A stretch of DNA of 64,000 nt from Daphnia carinata (lineage: Eukaryota > Arthropoda > Branchiopoda > Diplostraca > Daphniidae). Location of the stretch: the NCBI RefSeq assembly GCF_022539665.2, contig NC_081335.1:9522449-9586448 (forward strand). The letters run 5' to 3'. Below are positions 55,027 to 64,000 of this stretch, in pieces (the first letter of the stretch is position 1; each line of letters starts with the position of its first letter). The position numbers were made by a program, and so were the translations under genes. The notes under the pieces were generated by a model. It did not search any database. It saw nothing but the letters and a program-made list of their open reading frames with translations, and was not told where the DNA came from.

Positions 55027-55491
55027 CTAGGGAGAGTAGTACAAAATGAAAGTAAAATAATAAGCAAAAGCGGAAAAGTATATATGACGGCAATTGAAAA
55101 AGGTCAACGATCTTCCGTCGGCCCATAAACAGATGCCGATGGTCGCGAGCGAGTAAAAATACGCATATAGGGCATGGAAAAACGTAGTTTATCTGGTATA
55201 AGGGTAAGTATTTCGATATCGTGACTGGTGTCATTGGAAAGAGGGAAAAACGGGCTCCACGATGCAAAAGAAAAATACAGAAAAAGATGGATCATGTAGG
55301 CAGGAGAATAGAAAGATACAGGTTACAATTTAAATACGGGAAGGCACATAGGGACCAGTTGCATTTGGGTTACAACAATGGGCGGATACAGATAGGGTAA
55401 AAGGCAAGTGAAACACGAGAAAGGGGAAAAAAAGCGCGCTTGGTGTGGTTGAAGGGTGCATTTTCCTAAGCTCAACGCAAGACGTTACACA

Positions 55492-55563
55492 GGTGCTAAT
55501 AGCTCAATGACAGAGCGCACAGCTGTGATGCTGGACGTCTGAGGTTCTAATCCTCAGCAGGAC
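55492..55563 (+). pseudogene. tRNA-like sequence (right copy of 21961-22030)
   Basis: D-arm AGCTC...GAGC and T-arm CTGAGG-TTCTAAT-CCTCAG are preserved; anticodon arm unclear. Confidence 0.45.
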
Positions 55564-56200
55564 TATACAACTCGTCCATCAATAAGGGTGCTAACAACGC
55601 ATAAGGTTACAATCCATTATTTAAAAAAAAACGACGCGAAATCTAGCTTTATTTTGCTAAGTACAACACATGAGATAGAATAGGGGGAAGAAATAAAGTG
55701 GCGCACAAAGGGAACGAACATATGGGGAAGAAAGAAAAAAAAACGGCACTTGCGAGATAAGGGACATTTGTCTCAGACACAAGAGGATTGCGTAAAATAG
55801 GCGTATTGCTAGCGGAAAACAAAATCTGGGGAATTTATGACTTTTGATTTGTTCATATACGCGAAGGACCAAAGGGAGGGAGAAAAATAGAAACTAAGTG
55901 AAAAGAGAGAGAATCCAGAAGCTGGGAAGGAAAAGGAGAAAGAAAGGGAACTCAGCAAGGGGTTTAGAAAATTCTTTATCTCAGGGTAGAAAACTAGCGC
56001 GGGGAATATATTTTCTATGCGCAACTATAGGGAGAGCACTTTACCCCTTTTTTTTCATTTTTTTTCTCTAACTAAAGATGGAATGCGGAGTAGTCACTAG
56101 GAATAAAAGCTGGAGTAAATATTGTTATTAGCGCGATGTATTGTTAGGGAGCAACATATGACAAAGACAAGGGAATAATTGGAATACAAAACTGGAATAG
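55564..56200 (-). other. Mirror of 18.5-18.99 and 21.8-21.95 kb, with hAT empty site
   Basis: The single GAACGAAC (complement of GTTCGTTC) near 55713 marks the unfilled hAT target. No gene. Confidence 0.6.
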
Positions 56201-56203
56201 TAT

Positions 56204-56566
56204 TTAAATTTTTTCCAGCGGCGGGTTGGGGCGGCGGGTTTCAAGATCCAAATTGAGAATCGAAGTAAACATCTCGGTTGGCTCGCGTCATTCTCCTTGC
56301 TCGATAAGTTGGACGAGTTCTTCCGTCCGAGTTTTTGTTACACGAACTATTTTCCAGCGGTTTTGAAAATGGTGCTGGAGATCCGTCAATCTTGTTCGGA
56401 ATGGGCGCCGGTTGTCAAGGGCTGCCCATACGGCCCGGCCTTTTTCCTTCTTTGTCGAAGTAGTGCTGGTAGCTTCCATCACTACCACGGAATTTCCGGT
56501 GTTGATACCGCGGCAAACTCGCTTAGAAGGGTGTAATGGCGGTCTTCGTGAATGGTCTTCGGCCAT
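56204..56566 (-). pseudogene. Element A accessory ORF 2 (right copy)
   Basis: Mirror of 18145-18507. Open to EQGE, then TGG to TGA removes the tryptophan of the EW motif (near 56288). Otherwise very similar to the left copy. TATA-like TATATAAG at 56668-56675 (minus). Confidence 0.5.
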
Positions 56567-56676
56567 CTCGCGAAGTTGTTGAATCACCGTTTGGCAGCTA
56601 TAGTAGTGCTGACGATCGGCAGCGTCGATGAATCGAGAGTGGAGGTTTAGCGTTCAAGACCCGTTGACTTATATAG

Positions 56677-56859
56677 TCAAACCTCCCATTTGTAGTTTTC
56701 GGCCTCTCTTATTATTTTTGTTAAAAAGTCCGAGTTTAACACTAAGTCTGTTGAGGCGTCACTCGATTGTTTCAACAGGTGTCCGTTTTCTTTGACGTTG
56801 GCTTGAGGGGAATTGTTTATTGCTGTAGAGGGTAGGATAGCGTTCTTCAAAGGGCGCAC
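56677..56859 (-). CDS. Small ORF conserved in both arms (right copy)
   Basis: Mirror of 17852-18034, intact with several amino-acid changes (RPLKNAILPS here, RPLKNAIRPS left). Confidence 0.3.
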   Translation of the reverse strand: MRPLKNAILPSTAINNSPQANVKENGHLLKQSSDASTDLVLNSDFLTKIIREAENYKWEV

Positions 56860-57033
56860 CACGGTTCGTTTTTCTTCCCTTCCCTTTTTTTATAGTTAGT
56901 TTACTCCCGTTTGTTAATTGATGAAAGGGAAAGAAGAAAAGTGAAAGAAGAGTGACGAAGTGTGGTGCTCTTACAATTGAGTATGGTTAATTATGCGTGA
57001 TGGGGATAGCGGCTGATGAAAGATTCGGGATAT

Positions 57034-57107
57034 GGGCGTTTGCTGTATGGCGCAATGTTATAGCTTTTGACTGGGACTCGGGAGTCCTAGGTTCGAATCA
57101 CGCCGTT
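57034..57107 (+). pseudogene. tRNA-like sequence (right copy of 17601-17678)
   Basis: A-box-like TGGCGCAATG and B-box GGTTCGAATCA. A weak anticodon arm with wobble pairs would place GGG in the loop. Confidence 0.4.
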
Positions 57108-57265
57108 ACCCTGACTAAGAAATCTACTGGTAGATTTCTCGGGAGTTAGTGAGGTTAACTATTCCCTAATTACTATTATGTGGGTTGATTAACCATAAAT
57201 ATTAAAATTTTATTTAACATGTTTCGAATGTTTGAGTTACACTGGGTATTGAAATCAGTATTTCA

Positions 57266-57342
57266 TATGACTATATGGCTACTTGGTATAGCCCTCGACC
57301 ACCACTCGAGAGTCTCGGGTTCGGCCCTCGGCTAAGCTGCCA
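57266..57342 (+). pseudogene. tRNA-like sequence, fuller copy of 17409-17462
   Basis: D-arm GGCTACTTGGTATAGCC, anticodon-arm CTCGACCACCACTCGAG and T-region CTCGGGTTCGGCCCTCGG are all present in order. Confidence 0.45.
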
Positions 57343-57827
57343 CTAACATACGTACGATTGCTATGTTTTCCCTTTTTTTCTCTTGGTTTTCTTTAAGAGA
57401 AAATTATTGTTTTAAAAGGCGGATAAGATGCAAATCATAATTTCATTTTACTATCTTTTATTTCATTTATGTCTGAATGCTCTATTTTACTCTCGTATTT
57501 AAACCCCTTCTTTTATAGAGAAAGCTAGCCAAAATACATGCAATTCTACTTGTTTATTCCTAGCGTAAAGATAGGGGGTATAATGTCAAGGGGGGGAAAA
57601 CTTTTGGGATATAGCTCTATACTAAGTTCGAGTTATAATAAGGGGAATAAGCCCATTTCTACTGGGGGAGTAAATAAAGATTTTCCTTGTCGTCGTTGGT
57701 CCTTCTCGTTCCTTTTCCTTCATGGTGTGTTCAATGGGGGGTGTTAGGGCCGTCGCGCCTCTGACATTTTCTGCCTGTGTCCCACAGGTCCGACGACCAG
57801 TTAAACGGGGGGGGGGGGGGTTGTCGT

Positions 57828-58226
57828 TTAGCGGGATCCAAGTCCAAAATGAGCTTTAGGGTGTTGAAAGCTCCTCCCCAATCTTCCGCGTAAAAGATCA
57901 GTGTTCAATTTACGGGTGAGCAAGGCCGTTCGTTCTTCGACACGGCGCTCGTAACGCTGACGCTCGATCTCCCATGATTTGATGTCGTCGAGCTCCGGGG
58001 ACCGTGGCGTCTGGCTAACCTCGACCGTCTTCGCCGGGAGCTGCGACCAATCGTACACCGGGACGGCAACCATCGGTATCATCACTTTGGCGGCCTGGTC
58101 GTCGGCACTTAGCCATTCGGAAGCTGCCTGGGCTTGCTGATTGTTAGAGTTGGCGCACGGGCCCATTCTTGATTTTCTAGCAGAGTTTCTATTCAGAGCA
58201 CTGTGTGTTCGGAGTAAACTCAACAA
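57828..58226 (-). pseudogene. Element A accessory ORF 1 (right copy)
   Basis: 132 codons with the intact upstream half (MGPCANSNNQQAQAASEWLS, missing in frame on the left). After RKLNTDL it is shifted by one extra T, so the LDP motif is out of frame. A run of about 12 G at 57808-57819 follows. Confidence 0.5.
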
Positions 58227-58239
58227 CTGTTGGAAGCGT

Positions 58240-58806
58240 TGTGAATCCCCCTTTGAACTTTCTTGCTGTTAAATACATGTCGGTTCGTTATGTGTTCGTT
58301 GACTTTGTTTCGAAATAAGCGCTTCTCATTTCTATGACGTATTGGTAGTCTTCGATTTCTTTGCGGGCGTTCGGTACCATTTTGGGGTGGCAATTCTTCT
58401 GGCTGAGTGATGGCAGGCGCCCCCTGTCGAGCCTCGGACTCGAGATTTATTGCAACTGCGTTGTTTTCGCGAAATTATGTGGTATCATGTTGATTACTGA
58501 ACACGTCATCAGAAATTGATCTATTACCGTCTGAATTGTGTATTTCTTGGATTTCGCTGTCGATATGTGAATGTTGTTTATTGTTTTGGTTTTCGACCAT
58601 TTGCAATACCGCTGATTCCAATACCGCCGTTTCCAATTCCGCACTTTCCACATCCACATCGATTTACGAAATCGATTCTCGAACTTCGAAGGCGTCTCGA
58701 TGGGGGACAATGTTCGTCTTTCCATAACATTGTTTCGTACAGGGGTTTCAGATGGTTAACGTGAGTTCGTTGACAAATATACGAATTATCAGCAATATCA
58801 ACTGTA
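58240..58806 (-). pseudogene. pol: Element A pol C-terminal tail (right copy)
   Basis: Downstream of the stop ending the integrase frame, frames continue with THVNHLKPLYE, a GPY/F-module-like end, a repetitive SAELETAVLESAVLQ stretch and a basic RPQRNRRLPIRHRNEK tail. Broken by stops and frame changes. Confidence 0.5.
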
Positions 58807-59847
58807 TTATTGTAATAGACTTACAACTCTATAGGGACCTTTATATTTAGAGGTAAATTTCCTACTATCGCCCTCTTTAACTACCCTAATATCTAATAAT
58901 ACTCTATCTCCTACCATATACTGTTTTACATTCGCTCTTTTATTATATTGTTCCCTCTGACGCTTTCTTGCTTTTTCACTCTCCTTACGGACGCGTTGGT
59001 AACTATAACGCAAGCGTTCAGTTAAGTTACCTACGTAATCTGATGCGGAGGTAAATGTTTTTGGAGAAGCGTCAAGGAATTCATTAATAGGTATATTAGG
59101 ATTTCTACCCTGCAGTAAATAATATGGGGTTTCGAACGTCGAAGAATGGACAGAACTACGGTAAGCGAATAAAACATCATCCAGCATATCCTCCAAATTG
59201 ACATGTTCTCCATCTTTTAATTCCTTTCTCAACATTGTTGTTAATGTTCGATTAAACCTTTCACTCTCTCCGTTGCTAGCTGGATTGTAAGCAGTTGTTA
59301 GTTTTTGATTAATTTTTAATTTTTTACAAAAATAACGAAATAGCTTTGACGAGAAATTGGTTCCGCGATCGGAAAGAATAGCTCTAGGCATACCATGTCT
59401 AACTATAATTGTCTTATATACACAATCTACTGTCGTCTGCGCGGTTTGGTCTTTTAACGCAACAGCTTCTACCCACCGGCTGAAATAATCGGTAATAACT
59501 AAAATATAACTATTTCCGTTAGGCGAAACTAGCGTAATAGGACCCAAAAAGTCCATCCCGATAACATGGAAAGGAGCCTTTGCTATTTCATGAGGATGCA
59601 ACAATGCTCTATAAGTTGATGAAGTGTTGGCAATGCATACCTCACAAGCTTGACAGTACTCTTTAATTTCCTTCCTCATATTTGGCCAATAATAATGATT
59701 CTTTATTTTCAAATAGGTTTTATAGAACGCTAAATATCTACCTATCGGCGCGTCATGTAGTTCCTTGAGCACTAGATGGCGTAACGATGCAGGCAAGACT
59801 AACTGATGGTTATTTTCGTTTCTTTTGCTAGCGGCAGGTGGCAGCAT
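58807..59847 (-). pseudogene. pol: Element A integrase (right copy)
   Basis: 346 open codons. Zinc domain: H in ELHDAPIGRYLAFYKT, where the second histidine of the usual GHLG is R, then CQACEVC. Core: GMDFLGPITLV, ILSDRGTNFSSKL and NPASNGESERFNRTL supply D, D and E. The C-terminal domain has GDRVLLDIRVVKEGDSRKF and YKGPYRVV (GPY/F). Joins cDNA to the genome. The first residues overlap another frame at 59799-59847, so a frameshift separates it from RNase H. Deleted in the left arm. Confidence 0.85.
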
Positions 59848-61358
59848 GTGCCGGTAAAGTGCACGTCAATAATTTCAAAATAATCGATTTCCTTTACCCA
59901 ATCTGGTTTAGATCGAAGAAAAGATTCCTCAAGTTCTCCGTTATCCAAATAATTACGAATGGCTATGCAAAGGTCGTCTTCCAATTGTTTCTCGCAAATT
60001 AAGGTAATATTGCTTCCCGTTTGGATACTAGCTTCTTTTAAGCGTGACAGGCAATCTGCGGTTTGATGAACACGTCCCGGTCTATATTTTAATTCATAAT
60101 TCGTTGCGGCCAATAGTATAGCCCATCTTCCTAATCTACCATTATTATCCTTTTGTTCTTTAAGCCATTGCAAGGGACGATGGTCACTGATAATTTCAAA
60201 AGGTTTATCGAATAGGTAATGCCTAAAATGCTTGATGGCATCTACGACCGCTAAGGCTTCCTTCTCTGTCGTACTATAAATCGATTCTGCTTTTGTTAAC
60301 TGTCTACAGGAGTAGGCTATGGGATGTTCGTGTCCATTTTGAATTTGAATAGCACTGCTCCAATGCCGTAATGGCAGGCATTCGTGAAAAGTATAAATTT
60401 TTCATTGAAATTGGGATAAGCAAGAACCGGTGGTGTTACTAAAGAATTGCGCAATTTCTCGAAAGCAACTTGTTCTTCGGGTCCCCAGTTAAAAGGCTTC
60501 CGGCTAAGATCCTTATGGGTTAATCTAGTCAACGGCTTAGCAATTGGTCCAAAATCTTTAATAAATCTTCTATAATATCCAGCTAATCCGAGAAATGATC
60601 TGACTTCAACAGGTGTTTTATAATTTACTATTTTATCAATTTTACTTGGATCAGGCTTAATGCCATCGGTCGATATTACGTGGCCTAAGTAATTTACTGA
60701 GCGTTTAATAAATTGGCATTTCTTTAGTTTTAATTTTAAATTTGCATTTCTCAATAAATCGAAAATCTCTCGGATATCGCGTAGATGATCCTTGAAAGTG
60801 TCTGAAAAGATTATAACATCATCCAGATAAGCTAATGCTTTACTTCCTAAAACGTCTTTCAGTACATAATTCATTAGTCGTTGGAATATGGCAGGTGCAT
60901 TGCACAAGCCAAATGACATACGTTTAAATTCGTAGAGGTTGTTTTCTACTACAAACTCTGTTTTTTCAATAGCTGGATCATCAATTTGAATTTGCCAATA
61001 GCCTGAAGCTAAATCAAGGGTTGTGAAAAATTTCTTTCCACATAATTTGTCTAATGTTTCATCTATCCTAGGCATCGGGAATGAATCTTTTTTCGTAATA
61101 CTATTTAATTTCCTATAATCAACGCAAAATCTTACTTCTCCACATTTCTTTTCTACTAAAACCGGGTGAAGCCCATGGAGAATGCGAATATTGAATTACA
61201 TCTGCATCAAGCATTTCTTGTATTTTATCATCTAATAATTTCCTTTGGCTGTTTGTTATTCTGTATGGGCGTTGTCTAATGGGGTCTCGTCCTTGTGTAT
61301 CAATTGTGTGTTTTATAAGGTTTGTGTTCCCTAATTCCGAATCTTTGGACGCGAACAA
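59799..61358 (-). pseudogene. pol: Element A reverse transcriptase-RNase H (right copy)
   Basis: Frames 61119-61358, 60317-61075 and 59799-60173. VIQYSHSPWASP is followed by the same frameshift as in the left arm, then CVDYRKLN-like sequence, FTTLDLASGYWQIQI, LAYLDDVIIFSDTF (intact YLDD), VRSFLGLAGYYRRFIKDFG and FTNACHYGIGAVL (the RNase H aspartate of the left copy is N here). A frame change near 60320 precedes the HRPLQWL-type RNase H end and YRPGRVHQTADCLSRL. Confidence 0.85.
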
Positions 61359-61532
61359 GTAGTGGAAGTCATCTAATAATTGTGAGAGTGGTGCTTGAAA
61401 TTCAGAGTCGACTTCTGAAATTAAAACTGGCTCAGCTTCTGCTTTAGGTATATCTTCTAATTTGTCTAACGGAATTTTTCCGATAACTTTATCAATTACT
61501 TCAATTACTCCTAATTCAGTGTTTCTGGGAAT

Positions 61533-62160
61533 TTAAATTTGATGCAGCGAACCATTCTCGACAATAATGCTATAAGTTCTATCTCCCGATACGTTTCCTA
61601 TAAATTCTTCTATAAAAATGGCTGCTGGTAAAATGTCTGCTGGGGTAAATATAAATGCTGTATTAGGTGGGACATACGGAAATGAACCTTTCATCTGCGC
61701 TGCAATTACCATCGACGTCTGACGAGAAAACGTCGTCTTTTTGACCGTTGTAACTGCCATGTCTGGTACCTTAGAGATGGCTGATCCCTGCTCATCCCTT
61801 GCTAGGTAAATACTTCTGGCTTCTACATCAAGCCGAAATCCGTGTTTCTGGATTGCATCCCATCCAAGGAAACAGTCCTCAAAAACACCATTAGTAACAA
61901 CAAATTTTTGCTTAAAAACTGACTCTCCGTATCGAACGGGTAAAATAACTCTTCCCAGCGCATGTAATTTCTTCTCCCCTACATCGTACAAATCGAAATC
62001 AAGCTGACTGTAGATCGCCTGACCTCTCGGGGGTAACTTGTTAAATAATCTCTCATGAATAATACTTTTAGACGCGCCTGTATCAAATAATGCTTGTAAC
62101 GGGATCTGAAAAATTTTAAATGGAATTCTTGGGGTCGATTCATTCGTTATCGTGGTTAAT
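61533..62160 (-). pseudogene. pro: Element A protease (right copy), active site present
   Basis: Minus strand PLQALFDTGASKSIIHERLF near 62040-62090 is the retropepsin active site. It continues SQLDFDLYDVGEKKLHALG, GWDAIQKHGFRLDVEA and the FSRQTSMVIAAQMKGSFPY region to a stop at 61533. The equivalent DTG is deleted on the left. Confidence 0.75.
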
Positions 62161-62269
62161 GTTGCAACTTGTCGGGATTTAAAGCGAGGCTCGTTATCAA
62201 CTGACCCGAAGCTCCAGTTGATATCTATTGGTTTCCCTGAAGTTGACAGGGACCTGGGATATTAGGCCT

Positions 62270-62580
62270 TTAAGAATTTCTATATTTCGCATAATTATTA
62301 GATTTATGCCCAATTTCGCGACAAGAATAGTAGACGGGAGGCTGGGCTTGTTCCAGAGTATGGCGCTGAAATTGACGACAATTGGTTTGAGTGTGTCCAC
62401 GGTAACCACAAAAATTACAAATTATTACTTGGTGATCTGATCTGTTATTGTTATTGTTAGGTGGACTCGGGAAAGATGGCGTGCCTGGCGCAGGCCTATT
62501 TGAAAATCTAGCTGGTTGTTAAGAATTATTTGTGTTATTTAGGGTGATAATTGGGAGGCCTCGAGTTTCTATCTTGATTA
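62270..62580 (-). pseudogene. gag: Element A Gag nucleocapsid (right copy)
   Basis: One good zinc knuckle, CNFCGYRGHTQTNC (CX2CX4HX4C), followed by a second decayed one, YYSCREIGHKSNNY, in which the first and last cysteines are tyrosine. Stops separate it from the capsid frame at 62584. Confidence 0.65.
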
Positions 62581-62583
62581 ACG

Positions 62584-64000
62584 TTATTTGGCTGGGATGA
62601 AACTTGTTTCATAAGGAGCGCCTGGTAGAGCAGGAGAATAATCTTTCTTATCCTGTTGGAGTTGTTTTACAGCCTGTGTAAGTTCGTGAAGAACATCCTT
62701 AATCTCATCTTTTTCTGACTTTGGATTATCCTCTTGCTTATGGTTATAGCGAATATTAGCAATGGCATTGTTTACAATTTCCTTCTGATCAATCAACATT
62801 TGCTTAAGTTCTTTTAATTCTGAATCTTTTGTGCCAATAGATTCGTCAATTGCCCTAACAAATTCATGCTTCTCGTTGTCCGTTTCTAAAGCCTCCAACC
62901 GAACGGCATAAACGCGTGTTGCTGCTACGAGTTCGTGAAAATCTTTGAATTCCTTATATCGGACTTTAGTTTGCAACTTTGAATCTAATCCCTCAATAAA
63001 TTTCTGCATGAGAATGACTGCAAAAGATTTTTTTGCATAACCATAAAAATAAAAACCATAATGAAAAGCATCTTCCCGTGTGGGAAGACTGACTTTACGG
63101 AATTAAGACAATAAAAATATACTGAACTCAGAGGCGTTTTACCCATAATGATGAATATATTTTCCTAAGCTAGGTATTAGAATAAAAAGGGAATTTGAAT
63201 AAAGAATATAAGAATCGTTTTGCGATACAATAGGGAAACTAGAAGTGAAGGGAGATAATTGTAATATAAGCTTACCGTGGTAGCACGAGTTGAACACGAG
63301 AACAAAACAAGTGTAAGACAAAAAATGTAACACAATTCGGCGGTCAATTAAGGGAGGCTCCATATGATTTGAAACCGACTGTTGAAGTCGTACACACGTC
63401 GGAGACTGACTTTCTTCAGATTCCGGGTTCATCAGGAAACTTTGCATATTGGCAAATTGGTGAGTTGCTGTGCGAGTATTTGCCACCAATCAAAGATGTT
63501 TAAAATGGCGTGATAATGGTGTGATGATGGGCGTCGCCCGTGCCGCCAATCAAAATGTTTTATAAGTGGCGTGATGCTGATGACACATGGATGCGTCATC
63601 TAGCTAGCAGGTGTTCATCTAGGTCACCCGCGCTGCGTATGTTGTGGTGCAATTAATATGTTCACCCTTGATGATTAATAAAGATGTGAAGAAGAAGTAT
63701 ATGTTGAAGATGTCTATTTGGCTTTGTTACAATAACCATAACAAACCAACAACCATAAAAACTGATATACCCTTTTAAAAATTTCTTGCAAACGATGACC
63801 ATAATCTATTATCTTTTCTCCAGGTTTACGTTTGGCTTCATTGAATTTCTTAATGTAGACATCAACATTTTCATCCCCATGGAAGTGATCGAGCAAAGCT
63901 TCTTTAATGGAATCATAGTCGTATGGAGGTTTTCTGATTATGGGTTGTATAACTGAAAAAGCTTTATCTGTTAATTTTGCACGCAGCATCTCAATAATTT
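62584..64000 (-). pseudogene. gag: Element A Gag capsid (right copy), interrupted by solo LTR
   Basis: The capsid frame 64000-63714 (MLRAKLTDKAFSVIQPI..., GEKIIDYGHRLQEIFKRVY) and its continuation 63009-62584 (MQKFIEGLDSKLQTKVRYKE...) are separated by a solo LTR. About 28 bp of extra AT/G-rich sequence lies beside it. Homologous to 13537-14190. Confidence 0.8.
63062..63731 (-). mobile_element. Solo LTR inserted in gag of the right copy
   Basis: Minus strand starts TGTAACAAAGCC and ends GATGCTTTTCA, with target duplication ATAA at 63058-63061 and 63732-63735. 670 bp, a diverged member of the A/C LTR family with donor-like CACGGTAAGC. Absent from the left arm. Confidence 0.85.

Larger units (their letters stand above)
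38944..64000 (-). repeat. Right arm of giant inverted repeat (truncated by window end)
   Basis: This is the inverted partner of 13526-38191. The partner of the hAT insertion at 18995-21800 is absent here, and a single copy of its 8-bp target (GAACGAAC on this strand, near 55709-55720) marks the empty site. This arm keeps zinc knuckles, protease active site and integrase of element A that are deleted on the left. It has its own solo LTR at 63062-63731, and about 380 bp more sequence near 42.7-43.7 kb. Confidence 0.93.
52463..64000 (-). mobile_element. Element A, right copy (5' part outside window)
   Basis: Minus strand order: gag (64000 to 62584, interrupted), nucleocapsid, protease, RT-RNase H, integrase, accessory ORFs, env, 3' LTR (53200-52463). 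It lacks the hAT element. Its ORF1 and 5' LTR would lie beyond the window. Confidence 0.85.

Noticed and set aside
57034-57107. Functional tRNA with anticodon GGG
   Set aside because: The anticodon stem depends on three G-T pairs and the acceptor stem is poor; the left-arm copy pairs worse.

Overview
This is eukaryotic, transposon-dense DNA with no bacterial or viral-genome organisation. LTR retrotransposons, LINE fragments, hAT transposons, GT-AG introns and a 5S rRNA fragment point to an invertebrate nuclear genome. An arthropod, perhaps a cladoceran such as Daphnia, fits the style of the Gypsy-like polyproteins, but that is inference and no host gene fixes the species.

The dominant structure is a giant inverted repeat. 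Bases 13526-38191 are repeated in reverse orientation as 38944-64000 around a unique 752-bp spacer (38192-38943). The right arm is still matching when the window ends, so the true arms are at least 24.7 kb long. Large stretches look essentially identical, while 13.5-23.6 kb and 32.5-34.4 kb of the left arm differ from their partners by substitutions and private insertions or deletions.

Left of the palindrome (1-13.5 kb) lies a nest of Gypsy-like elements. Element C (minus strand, about 596-5234) has an LTR, a primer-binding site, an unusual upstream ORF1, gag, and a protease reached by a -1 frameshift; a plus-strand LTR cuts it off. Element A (plus strand, about 5235-25050) is a related, much larger element: LTR, PBS, ORF1, gag, pro-pol, two small accessory ORFs, an envelope-like glycoprotein ORF and a 3' LTR. 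Its 5' LTR holds two solo LTRs, its ORF1 holds a complete small Gypsy element B (8313-12092, TSD GGTTC), and its pol-env interval holds a 2.8-kb hAT element (18995-21800, 8-bp TSD). The right arm carries the inverted partner of element A, from the 3' LTR at 52463 to gag at 64000. That copy has zinc knuckles, the protease active site and integrase, all deleted on the left, but a solo LTR sits in its gag.

The inner arms (25-38 kb and mirror 39-52 kb) hold a further LTR, a 42-bp tandem hairpin array, a LINE with endonuclease and reverse transcriptase flanked by inverted 5S rRNA fragments, a decayed hAT transposase, an ankyrin-repeat fragment with an acidic exon, and an R2-like reverse transcriptase next to the spacer.

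The most unusual biology is in the A/C element family. Both elements carry a long ORF1 ahead of gag, and a second, leucine-rich ORF overlaps its 3' half in the +1 frame. In A, one apparent indel shifts both frames together. Element A also has two accessory ORFs with a common C-terminal motif, a TATA-like promoter between pol and env, and three antisense tRNA-like sequences in that interval. Almost every coding region is broken, so most gene calls are pseudogenes.
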